Part shown: in pieces, positions 31,796 to 42,239 of the stretch
Layout of the letters: each line of letters opens with the position of its first letter
Numbering within the stretch: position 1 is the stretch's first letter
Assembly: GCA_964036315.1 (NCBI GenBank)
Contig: OZ038480.1
Coordinates: forward strand, 13,985,805-14,049,804
Length of the DNA stretch: 64,000 nucleotides
Source of the DNA: Acanthosepion esculentum
Lineage: Eukaryota > Mollusca > Cephalopoda > Sepiida > Sepiidae
Direction of reading: 5' to 3'
Program-made: the position numbers and the translations under genes
The notes under the pieces: model-generated
Databases searched by the model: none
What the model saw: only the letters and a program-made list of their open reading frames with translations
What the model was told of the DNA's origin: nothing

Positions 31796-32076
31796 AATTA
31801 TAATATATATATGATAAAATTATAATATATATATATATGATAAAATTATATATATTATAATTTTATCATGTATATATATATATGATAAAATTATAATATA
31901 TATATATATGATAAAATTATATATATTATAATTTTATCATGTATATATATATATGATAAAATTATAATATATATATATATGATAAAATTATATATATTAT
32001 AATTTTATCATCTATATATATATGATAAAATTATAATATATATATATATATATACACACACACACGCGCGCGCGCA
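31531..32076. repeat. TA-rich array with a 71-bp palindromic minisatellite
   Basis: Imperfect (TA)n up to about 31690, then units of ATGATAAAATTATAATATAT and its reverse complement. The TTTTATCATG landmark recurs at 31861 and 31932, and as TTTTATCATC at 32003, giving a 71-bp period. It ends in (CA)n(CG)n at 32053-32076. Confidence 0.9.
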
Positions 32077-32244
32077 GAACAGTTCCAAGGAAACCGACAG
32101 CCCGACAACAGCACATGAGATTTGATTATAGTGGTAAAGGTTTCGTGTAGGGCCATCCACACTTTTTGAAAGGCCGAATAAAGAGACCTGGTGCACTAAG
32201 AGCCGCAAGGTCCCCAAACGACCCTCCGCAGATTTTGAATTCCT

Positions 32245-32592
<348 letters not shown>

Positions 32593-33180
32593 AAACACGA
32601 AAGAGAGATATCTACAGAAGATGGATAATTATAAAACTGATATGACCGAGAAATTCGTTCGATTCTATTGTTTAATGTCCTTGTGTCAGACTATGTTTGT
32701 ACTTGCGATACAAATACAGCTGTCCTACTGAAATTTTAAACCCTGTCGGATCATCAAATTGCAAAATTGCTGGCTCTCACTTGGGTTGATTATCTGCAAA
32801 TTAACGATCGAATACATTTTTTTTTTTAGAACAAATCAAAATACTTGCAAATGGATGAGAAATCGAAATATTTGCAAATGGATGAGAAATCACGTCCACT
32901 TAAAAATGTCTACTCAATCCATGAACAGAGTTTATCAGTTTATATTCTCATGATAGTTTTTCTGAATATTTTAATGCGGAAAACTTTTTTTTTTGGTGGG
33001 GATAAACTTCGATAGGTTTTCATTCGAAACATTATTTGAACTAACATTCTTAAATGTGATATTTATAAAAAGCTGCTAAAACACAATATAAGTACACAAT
33101 GTTGCTAAGATTGTGTATGGACGTTCCAGTAATTTATAAATGTGAATCCACTAACATTCAAATGTTGATTGTTTTCATTT
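32593..33180. other. Non-coding interval, nothing recognised
   Basis: Includes a short tandem repeat near 32845-32890 (TTGCAAATGGATGAGAAATC twice). Confidence 0.5.
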
Positions 33181-33202
33181 ACATATATATATATATATAT
33201 AA

Positions 33203-33788
33203 ATATGATGAAAAATATGGAAAAGACAAAACAAAATCCGAATATGCAAGTTTTAAATCTGATCATAATTTCGATTTTGACTCTGTGAAGATTTTAAAAT
33301 ATATCCATAATAAAAACCATAGACGGATTTATGAGGCAGGCATAATATCTATCTCGCGCACGGTGAATACTAGACCTGGCTTCTTTAACATCTCACCTTT
33401 CCTGGCAAGATTAATGCTTGACAAACGTACTTATAAGCTTTAGATTCAAATAAAATTCCTCTTTTTCATTTAAGATAAAGTCTCTATCTTGGGAGTGCGT
33501 TTTTCGCAGCACGCACGCGTGACGCCAATGTGACGCCAACGTGACCGAATCCCAAAAAAGGGAACGGTGACTTTAAAATTTCAGTTATTCTTTTTCTGAT
33601 TAGTCTTGTGTCTATCGTCTTTTCATGTTGACTTAAATATCGTCTAATCATAAGTATGTTTCTAATAACCATGTCCTGAAGATGGTCTACTAGACTGAAA
33701 CGTCTGACGTCGACAGTAAAACAACATTAAAACAGTAAACTTGCATATTCGGATTTTGTTTTGTCTTTTCCATATTTTTCATCATACC
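33203..33788 (+). pseudogene. Penelope-like element 3' end (GIY-YIG C-terminus)
   Basis: The open frame to the stop at 33443 encodes SDHNFDFDSVKILKYIHNK, then RRIYEAGIISISRTVNTRPG. This fits the second half of a Penelope-type GIY-YIG nuclease (H.FDF..VKIL....R...EA..I.....N...G). The first 50 bases recur inverted at 33738-33787, as in Penelope copies with an inverted terminal piece. A hammerhead-like fold lies about 230 bases after the stop. No RT domain is present. Confidence 0.7.
33672..33716 (+). ncRNA. Hammerhead ribozyme-like motif (type I)
   Basis: The conserved core is in order: CTGAAGA (33676-33682), stem II GTCT/AGAC with a 3-nt loop, then GAAA (33697-33700). Stem III is ACGT/ACGT with loop CTG, and C at 33711 follows, giving the classical GUC cleavage triplet. 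Stem I is TGTC (33672-33675) paired to GACA (33712-33715). One extra base lies between the core and stem II. Hammerheads are known in Penelope-like elements, and this one follows a GIY-YIG remnant. Confidence 0.65.
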
Positions 33789-33817
33789 GTCGGATCTACA
33801 TCCACATATTTGCTTAT

Positions 33818-34136
<319 letters not shown>

Positions 34137-34199
34137 TATGATTACAATTTGAAAAACTAAAGCCTATTCTATGCTCTCTTTTTTACATTAATTTGATTG

Positions 34200-34920
34200 A
34201 CACAATTTACATTACTGTGGTAGACTGTTCTAGTTCCACTGCCTTAACCGGGTATTGAACTCACACTCTTTGGTCGTGTCATTAAATCTAACTAACGTCT
34301 TTATCAACTGTGTCATGTGGATAAGTCGTTAGTTAAATTAAGGCAGTGGAGAACTTTCAGATGGGAATTAACAGGAAATGACTGATAACTGACATCCATT
34401 GGCACGTGGAACTAGAACAGCCTACCCCAGTGAGCGAAATAAAGGGTTCAGTTCGACATTCTAACCACCTGAAGGCCGGAGCGTACAACGGCCGAAACGT
34501 TGTAATAAATATGGTGATAAAGATGAGGACAATAGTCCAAATAATGTAAATAGTGTACAAAATACCTCATCTCAGAAATACAGACAGATAGTAAAGGAAC
34601 GAAACGTTGTGATTAATATGGCGACAAAGATGAGGACAATAGTCTGAATAATGTAAATAGTGTACATAATACCTCATCTCAGAAATATAGACAGATACTG
34701 AAAGGCCGAAACGTTGTAATAAATATGGCGACAAAGATGAGGACAATAGTCCGAATAATGTAAATAGTGTACATAATACCTCATCTCAGAAATATAGACA
34801 GATACTGAAAGGCCGAAACGTTGTAATAAATATGGCGACAAAGATGAGGACAATAGTCCGAATAATGTAAATAGTGTACATAATACCTCATCTCAGAAAT
34901 ATAGACAGATACTAATTTTA
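34200..34920. mobile_element. Head-to-head SINE composite (subfamily B) with amplified tail, copy 3
   Basis: A reverse head (34206-34320, with an internal deletion) is followed by a forward SINE (34321-34590). The 3' unit (about 109 bp, from GGCCGAAACGTTGTAATAAA to TATAGACAGATACT) is then repeated three more times to 34914. The last units are almost identical, so the expansion is recent. A further degenerate tail scrap lies at 34922-34943. Confidence 0.8.
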
Positions 34921-34944
34921 TTTCAGGATATAGACAGATACTTC

Positions 34945-35395
34945 CTTTAATATTTGTGAATAAGTATGTATATTCTGGCGAGTGTTAGTAATTTTATTTG
35001 GTCTCTCTGTTATTTTTTGACACTTTCAATTTGGTTTGTTTACACCCTCTGTCATGGCGTATCTTAATTCAGCTGGCTCACCATATTCTAAGAAAAGAAA
35101 TTTATCGTGACTCACAAACTATTCTTTCCTTGGTTCCAATTAATTTGAAAAAAACATTTTCGGACACATCCCATTCGGACACACCTCTTCCACTGATTTG
35201 GTTCTGCGCCTAAATGGTTCTGCAGTGTGAAGCCTGTTAACTCTAAGTGAAAAGAGAACGCATGTTTGTCAGCAAAAGAATGATCCCATTGTCTGAGTTG
35301 TTTTGATGCGTTTTGTATGGATTATCAACCATATGCGGATTATTTAAAGCCAAAATCTATTTTAGATTGTAAGGGCGACGTTTATTTTTGTGATA
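34945..35395. other. Non-coding interval, nothing recognised
   Basis: The ORF at 34998-35213 has no known domain. Confidence 0.45.
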
Positions 35396-35690
35396 ATAAG
35401 GATTTTAGTGATAGAGGTCTTACTAATTAACCCATAGCTGGGAGGGGAAGAAGAGGTGGATTTATACATTTCTCAACGGTATTTACACGTAAGTGAATAT
35501 AACGAACCCAACCGAAACTGGAACTCGGCTCTCCAATTAACAATTCCGAACCATCCGCACATGCAAGCTTACAGCACCTGGCATCCCCAAGCGGGCGCCC
35601 ATTTAGGTACTGACCAGCCTCGACATTGCTTAACTTTGCTGACCGTACCGAACCAGTGTCTAAGATGTATATTGGGGGCGTCAAAATCCA
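35395..35690 (-). mobile_element. 5S rRNA-derived SINE, second copy
   Basis: The minus strand from about 35690 to 35580 follows 5S rRNA, with AAGTTAAGCAATGTCGAGGC and TACCTAAATGGGCGCCCG as diverged forms of the conserved blocks. The body to about 35395 matches the 9.55 kb copy, including GTTATATTCACTTA and CTATGGGTTAATTAGTAAGA. Confidence 0.75.
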
Positions 35691-35717
35691 AAAGTTACAT
35701 ATACTCTGTATATATAT

Positions 35718-35970
35718 ATATGTGTGTGTGTGTGTGTCTGTGTGCGTGTGTGTCCACATTACGTTTTATATTTGGATTATTATACACGAATAGTGCTCGA
35801 AATCGTTTATAGATAATGACAATATGGACATAGGAATCAACAATGCATGGTGACTGTCAGTTTCACACTACAATGATATCTTTAGACCATATATATGTGT
35901 GTGTGTATGTGTTTGTGTTTCTCTGTGTGTGTGTGTGTGTGTGTGTGTGCACGCACGCATGTGTGTGTGT
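35718..35970. repeat. (TA)n/(TG)n microsatellites
   Basis: TG arrays at about 35720-35756 and 35893-35972, with interruptions. Confidence 0.9.
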
Positions 35971-35972
35971 GT

Positions 35973-36730
35973 ACATTGTATTTTATATGTGCGTTTTTAT
36001 ATCACTATTAAATCTCTTGTCGCATGATATTTTGCAGTTAAGATCGCACTTACCACCATGATATTCAATAAGCACTTACGAGTTGTCTCCCTTTACGGTA
36101 ACTTCATGCTGTAAAAAAAAGCTTATGAAAAAAAATGTAAAATATAGCGATAAAAGCAAGCAATGATTTGTAACTTATTCAAGTCTTTCAAAATCCTCGT
36201 ATGGATATTAAATCGCATTTTCTTTCATTCCCCTCCACACATACACACACACAATCACATTCATTTCTATATAAATATATCCGAAAACAGAAAAGAATTC
36301 TTATCTCTTTATCTTTATCTTGGCATATCCATTGATCTGTTGATTTCCTTGCTTGCTTTTCTTCCGAAGAAATATGGAAAAACAACGCAACGCCCATATT
36401 CTTCGATGCGCCGGCAGGAATTTACGACATTCTGATCCAGGATGAAGATAAACCTTTTCAGAAGCGTAAATATTCCTATTTGAATCCGGGAAATTAATTG
36501 TACTACGAATAGCTATCTTCGAGACTCGAGGCTGACAAGATAGACGTACCTTGAGCGCAAAAGACAACTTCTGTGATATATTCTAAAATAAAAAAAAAAA
36601 CAATGTAATAACACCATGTTTTTTTTCTCTTCTATAAGCAAACATTTTTTAATGAAGATAATTTCTCCGAATTCTACAACAAAAACTATTTTTGTCCTAA
36701 ATTCTTACACCAAATTATTAATTATTTAAT
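35973..36730. other. Non-coding interval, nothing recognised
   Basis: ORFs at 36163-36435 and on the opposite strand overlap each other and show no known domain. Confidence 0.45.
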
Positions 36731-36839
36731 GTTTTATTTTTCGACGAGAATGCTTTTGTTTATTTTGAGATAAGTTCCTAGAAACAAAGAAAAGAGTGAA
36801 TTGCTATGTGATACCAAATCTCTTGGATTTCAATGAATG

Positions 36840-37025
36840 CTTAAAGAGGCTGAAAGACATAAAGATGGACAACTAATATCTCAAATGTGAAAACGACCAG
36901 TTGGCGAGAATACTAGCGGCAAAAGAAATATGGTTCTACGTAAGGATATTGAGAATTCCATGAACAGATTGAGTAATCAACGAAGAAGCCTTAAAGAAAA
37001 TGGTACCTAAAAGAACACTTATATT
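36840..37025 (+). pseudogene. RTE-type LINE fragment, left half
   Basis: Encodes AAKEIWFYVRILRIP and VINEEALKKM (36915-37005), matching the AAE.WF.RR.LRI.WTD.V.NEE.L..M block before the end of many LINE RTs. An upstream segment, GGACAACTAATATCTCAAATG (36866), is repeated as the 3' end of the right half at 38357. The reading is interrupted at about 37025 by another LINE. Confidence 0.7.
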
Positions 37026-37029
37026 AAAA

Positions 37030-38200
37030 GTTTGATAGGGTTTGGCATGCCGGGCTTCTTCGCAAGCTTCAGGGTTGTGGATTTTCAGGTCGATTATTTG
37101 ATTTAATACAATCATTCCTGTCAAAGATTGTATTGAAGGTCGTTCTCAACGATTTAATTCTCCAGCTCCTATCCCACGAACGCAAGTGTTCCCCAAGGCT
37201 CTATCCTAGACCCTATTCTGATCCCTATCTTCATTAACGGTCTTCCTGATGTCATAGGTTCCCAGGTAGGCATCTACGCGGACGACACTACAATTTACTC
37301 CTGCCTCAAAAACAAATCTAGTGTCGCTGACAAAACTAACTGAACTTTTGTCTCGAAAAGGGCCTCCAATCGGTTGTGGACTGGGGCAGGAATTGGCTGG
37401 TTAACTTTAACGCCTCAAAAACAAAACTGCTCTCTATTACTCACCACAGAGAAACCATCCCAGCACCCCACCCACAATTAGAATGTCATGTCTGACGCTC
37501 AACTCCACGAGAGCACCTTTTTGCGATTTCTCGGTCTCACATTGACTGCTGACTGATATGTAACAAATACATTCATTCAATAGCTTCGTCCACCTCAAGG
37601 AAAGTTGGTTCCCTGCGCTGCGCCAGGAAATTTTTCTCAGCGGAGTCAATCCTTCCAATCTACAAATCAACCATTCGCCCTTGCATGGAGTATTGCTGCC
37701 ATATATGGTCTGGAGCCCCTTCTGTTTGTTTCAAGGTCCTTGATAAAATCCAGAGACGGATATGCAAAGTAATTGGCCCTGATCTGGCATCTCGTCTGCA
37801 GTCGATCTCTGTCTTTTTTACAAATACTTTCATGGCAACTGATCTGAGGAGCTACTTTCGCTGGTTCCTAGACTTCACGAATTCAAGCGTCCTACGAGGC
37901 TGACATCTCGCTCTCACCCTTTCACTGTCGAAACTGTTAAATTTAGCCGTCTACTCCAAAAGCTTCATGTCTCACACTTCTCGCCTGTGGAACACCCTCC
38001 CCTTTTCCTGTTTCCCTGATAGCTATAATCTTCAACTATTGAAATGTAATGTCAATCGACGTCTCCAGATGCCTTGATCTATTCCCTATCCTTCTCTTCA
38101 TTCTTTCGTCTATCACTCCTATTTGCTCTCGCTCCAACTCTCTGTAACCCTTTGCGTGCTAGTGGCTTCCCGCCTTGCTTGGAGGTGAAACGCTTAAAAA
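37030..38200 (+). pseudogene. CR1/jockey-like LINE inserted in an RTE-type LINE
   Basis: A 5'-truncated copy beginning at FDRVWHAGLLRKLQGCG. Follow-on motifs: GRLFDLIQSFLS, a SSPRLYPRPY remnant of GVPQGSILGP, IYADDTTIYSC (37270; the YADD catalytic box is intact), VDWGRNWLVNFNASKTKLLS, STIRPCMEYCCHIWSGAP, LDKIQRRICKVIGPDLASRLQ and the LWN.L tail. It ends at the standard GTGAAACGCTTAAAAAAA terminus. Several frameshifts exist, but it is the best preserved RT here. Confidence 0.85.
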
Positions 38201-38405
38201 AATCAGAAAGGGACATGAAATTTCTTGGACACATAATCAGGAAGGAGATCTTGCAAAACTTAACCGTCGCAGAGCAAATCGAGCGACTCACCTACCCCTT
38301 ATGCTTGTGTCAATGTATGCAGGAACCAGGGATGCAAGAAGATTAAGGACACAGAAATGGACAACTACTATCTCAAATGTGAAAACGACCAATATATAAT
38401 TATGG
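38195..38405 (+). pseudogene. RTE-type LINE fragment, right half
   Basis: SERDMKFLGHIIRKEILQNL (38200-38260) resumes the RTE-type polyprotein in the order expected after the left half at 37.0 kb (KKRQ..FLGHIMRKE..EN). The last 50 bases duplicate the segment at 36866. Confidence 0.7.
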
Positions 38406-38526
38406 ACTCAAGTATAAAACAGCTAATTTTTAAGCATAGTCACACGAGTAAAAACAACCAACCTCTACCTATAGACCGGTGCTTCCGAACCGATCTCGGG
38501 CCATGTCCCACATTAGTATTTCTAAA

Positions 38527-38870
38527 ATTCTGGTGCCCCCTATAATATTTAATTCTTATATATTCAAAATTCTGGTGCCCCCTGTAATATTTAATTCTTA
38601 CATATTCAAAATTCTGGTGCCCCCTGTAATATTTAATTCTTACATATTCAAAATTCTGGTGCCCCCTATAATATTTAATTCTTACATATTCAAAATTCTG
38701 GTGCCCCCTGTAATATTTAATTCTTACATATTCAAAATTCTGGTGCCCCCTATAATATTTAATTCTTACATATTCAAAATTCTGGTGCCCCCTGTAATAT
38801 TTAATTCTTACATATTCAAAATTCTGATGCCCCCTGTAATATTTAATTCTTACATATTTAAAATATTACT
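38527..38870. repeat. 42-bp minisatellite, eight units
   Basis: The unit landmark TGGTGCCCCC recurs every 42 bases from 38531 to 38783, and as TGATGCCCCC at 38825. Because 42 is a multiple of 3, one frame stays open with a 14-residue repeat (FNSYIFKILVPPVI). Units alternate between CTATAAT and CTGTAAT. I consider the ORF incidental. Confidence 0.95.
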
Positions 38871-39184
38871 GCAATTCACGTGAAGGAAGCTTAAAAGGCC
38901 ATTAACATGGTGCATGCCTCAAAAGACCACGGTGTCCATGAAAGACAAAAGCAAAGAGGCAGTTAAATATATATAGTTTCAAAATATATAATAGAGAACT
39001 GAAACGCAGAAATATGAAATATTTGAATGAAATCTTATTCTGTAATATACTAATATATATTCTAATCATGAAATAATAATTCAAAATGAAATTTGAGCTC
39101 ATCACAAAATGGCTGTTAATGAGATCCTTGTGCGTCCTGCCTGCTACAGACAGATTTTATATTAGGCATCAATTTAATCAGCTT

Positions 39185-40570
39185 AAGCCTCAAAATCTTA
39201 AGACTAGATACAAAAGAGTTAAAAAAAATATAAAATGCTGTTACTTCAATCAAAATATCTTTGCGAAATATTTACACTTAATTAGAAAATGTAGTTTATT
39301 AATAAACAAGTGAACATTTAAAGCTTTTAATTGATTAATTTAAACAAACATTGAAAAATGGATTTATTTTTTGGTTGGCCATGTGTGAAAAAAACAAATT
39401 ACTGGACAAAAATGTTCGAACTAGTCAGTGTGCTCATAGCTTTAGGCGTGTAGACATCTACGTGGGTCATTTCCAGCATTAAATTTCAGATTTTAAAATG
39501 GCTAAGGGTAAAATTTGAACAAAGTTCAAACAGGGCAGGATTGGTGAATTTCAAAGACGTGGCCTTTCGCAACGAGCCATTGCAAATGAAATTGGCCGTA
39601 GCAGAACTGCCATTGCTAACTTCATTAAAAATCTGGATGCGTATGCTTCTAAAATATCAAGTGGTCTCCCCAATAAAATTTCACCATATCTAGACAGACG
39701 CATTAGGCGAGAAGTTAAGAGAGATTCAAGCCTAACATCAAATCAGATAAAAGCGTATACAGATGCTGAATGCAGATCTCGAACAATTCGACGCCATTTA
39801 AATAAGAACGGGTTTAAGAACTTGAAACGGCTGCAGAGGGCTCACCTTCTTCTTCGCCATAAAACCTCCCGTTTGCAATTTGCTTCCGATAATCAACTTG
39901 GGGTGTGGATAAATGTAAAAAAAGTGTTGTTTTCAGACGAGAAAAAAATTCAATCTTGTTGACCAAGACGGTTTTCAGCGTTACTGGCATGCAAAATATG
40001 TCCCAAAAGAAATTGTTTCAACACTGAAGGCCCTCATCTATTTGGAAAAAACTGGATTTTCCAGCAGGACAATGCTGCAATCCATAAAGCTCTTCGGATC
40101 AAAACCCAATCGAGAATTTTTGGGAATGGATGGCAAAGAATGTTTATAAACATGGATCTCAATTTGAAAGTATGGATGCTCTTCGTGCTGCAGTTTATGC
40201 ATCCTGGGCGAGCATCCCAAGCACCCTCATGCAGAAGGTAATAATGAGTATGACAAAGCGAATTTTCGATGTAATTTACAAAAATGGAGGATATACAGAG
40301 AATTAAATTGTTGTTGTGACTTATTTGTTCTGTATTTGCTATTTTTATTTACAGGGTCTTATCTTTATGACCAACCAAAAAAATCCTTTTTTCAATGTTT
40401 GTTTAAATTAATCAATTAAAAGTTTAAAATGTTCACTTGTTTGTTGATAAACTACATTTTCTAATTAAATGTAAATGTTTCGCAAATATATTTTGATTAA
40501 AGTAACAGTATGTTATATCTATTTAAACCCTTTTGTATCTGGTCTTAAGATTTTGACCAAGGGTGTATGT
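39185..40570 (+). pseudogene. Tc1-like transposon with about 200-bp inverted ends
   Basis: Left (about 39193-39395) and right (about 40365-40562) arms are inverted copies (CAAAATCTTAAGAC near each outer edge). The transposase starts MAKGKI at 39498 with a stop at codon 7, then GEFQRRGLSQRAIANEIGRS (helix-turn-helix). FSDEKK (first D) lies near 39935, followed by a one-base insertion in the A run. FQQDNAAIHKA (second D) lies near 40062 and NPIENFWEWMAKN (E) near 40105. About 50 codons are missing between the first and second D. Inactive. Confidence 0.9.
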
Positions 40571-40589
40571 TATTTGTTGTTTTCCTTTG

Positions 40590-40985
40590 TCCTTCTTCCT
40601 TTCAAACTCCCTGTGAGTATCAGATTTTCCAAACCGTCTTTCCTCATTACGTGCCCTAGAAATGTCAACTGTTTCTTTCTGGCGTTAAGTATAAGTTTTC
40701 TTTTTGTTTCCATTTTCTCTCAAGCTTTGTCGTTGTTCAGCATCCTTCGGTAGAACCAAATTTCTGTTGCTTCAAGAGATTGTCAAACATTTCCTACAAT
40801 ACAAGAGATCAAATATCACATAACTGTTCACTACTCTTTTCTTTATTTCTGAAAAAAAATTTTCCTGTTTCTTAATACTCTGCTTAGCTTTTGGAATTAA
40901 TCTTCGGATTTCCCAGATATTTAAATTTTTGTACTGGTTTGATTATGGCATCTCCGATTTGTAATTTGCATTTTGGGATCATTCG
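40590..40985 (-). pseudogene. RTE-type LINE C-terminal fragment
   Basis: Minus strand: EATEIWFYRRMLNNDKA (40775), LNARKKQLTFLGHVMRK and GLENLILTGSLKGRRTK (40620). This is the same LINE type as at 36.9/38.2 and 60.1 kb. A few frameshifts. Confidence 0.7.
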
Positions 40986-42225
40986 AAACTCATATGTACG
41001 ATCTATTGGTAAGGATGCTGGGAAAATGGTTTGCGCATTAATGCATGCTGAATATACTCCGTCTTTACAACAGCCAGATCAGACCTGGATCAAAAATGGA
41101 GTATTGCTGGTACTATGTCTGTCAATTCCGCGTCCTTGTGAGCGATGAATTCTGTTCCACTCTACAACCCCTTTCCTACAGAGGAAACGTCACAAACCTC
41201 TATTTCCAAAATGGTCTTACGAGCTATATCCCTCACTATGTACATTGTTCGGACTATCATCCTCATCTTTGTTGCCATATTTATCACAACGCTTCAGGTG
41301 ACTGGAATGTCGAACTGAACTCTTTATTTCGCTCACTGGGGTAGACTGTTCTATTTCCGCGTGCCATGTCTAATGGATGTCAGTTATCTGACACAAGTTA
41401 TCTCCTGTTAATTCCCTTCTCCAAGTTCTCCACCGCCTTAACCAGGTATTGAACTCACACTCTTTGGATCCTGTCACTGGATCTAACTAGCGCCTTTATC
41501 CATTTTGCCATGTGTCCTTGAGGACATCTGTGTATGAATTTCTGGGTATTATAAAACTAATGTCTTCAGCAATTAATTTTTTTACCAGTGTTTTTGCAAT
41601 TTTTTGCTGTTATCATTTCATTTTTTTCCAGAGCTCATATTGCAATTTTCGTTTTTATTATTGCTTTTCGCTGGTACTCCTTATTACTGGTTCCCATATT
41701 TTATTGATTTCTATGCTTGGTCGGCTCAGGAGATTTTTGTGGCCTATCATATGGAGAACTTGGTGAGGGGAATTAACAGGAGATGACTGATAACTGACAT
41801 CCATTAGACATGGCATATGGAACTAGAACAGCCTGACATCCACTAGACATGGCACATGGAACTAGAACAGTGAGCGAAATAAAGGGTTCAGTTCGACATT
41901 CCGACTACCTGAAGAAGGCTGGGACGTACAACGGCCGAATCGTTGTGATAAATATGACAACAAATATGAGGATGATAGTCCGAACAATGTAAATAGTGTG
42001 CATAATACCTCATCTCAGAAATATAGACAGATACTAGATTCCTCAGTTGCAACAGTCCTACCTTCGCAACTGGGACCTGATGCTTTTGGGAACATACTCC
42101 GGTAAGATGCTTTTCCCGATCACTACAATCTTGACCTCTTTGTCTATGTTTAACCGTTATCTTTCCTACATAACTTCAGGAACTACACTCTACTTTGACT
42201 GGCTCTTGGGGTTTGTATTGGGGGG
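40985..42225 (+). pseudogene. CR1-like LINE split by a SINE composite
   Basis: Left piece (40985-41230): YVRSIGKDAGKMVCAL, then Q.RP..KMEYCW-type and LQPLS.RGNVTNLYF, matching the K.GSL...IRP.MEYC...LQPLSHRR.V.SLSLF path. The right piece (42035-42225) resumes with an FPDHYNLDLF-like stretch. The SINE composite lies between. Confidence 0.6.
41232..42034. mobile_element. Head-to-head SINE composite (subfamily B) with D domain, copy 4
   Basis: Reverse SINE 41232-41527, reverse D domain 41528-41750, then forward SINE body 41751-42034 ending CAGAAATATAGACAGATACT. The forward copy has a small duplication (GACATCCA(C/T)TAGACATGGCA twice, 41797-41855). I cannot identify a clean target duplication here. 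Confidence 0.8.
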
Positions 42226-42239
42226 GACATTAGTATAAA

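Noticed and set aside
38527..38870. Possible repeat protein from the 42-bp minisatellite
   Set aside because: No gene structure around it, and the unit length alone explains the open frame.
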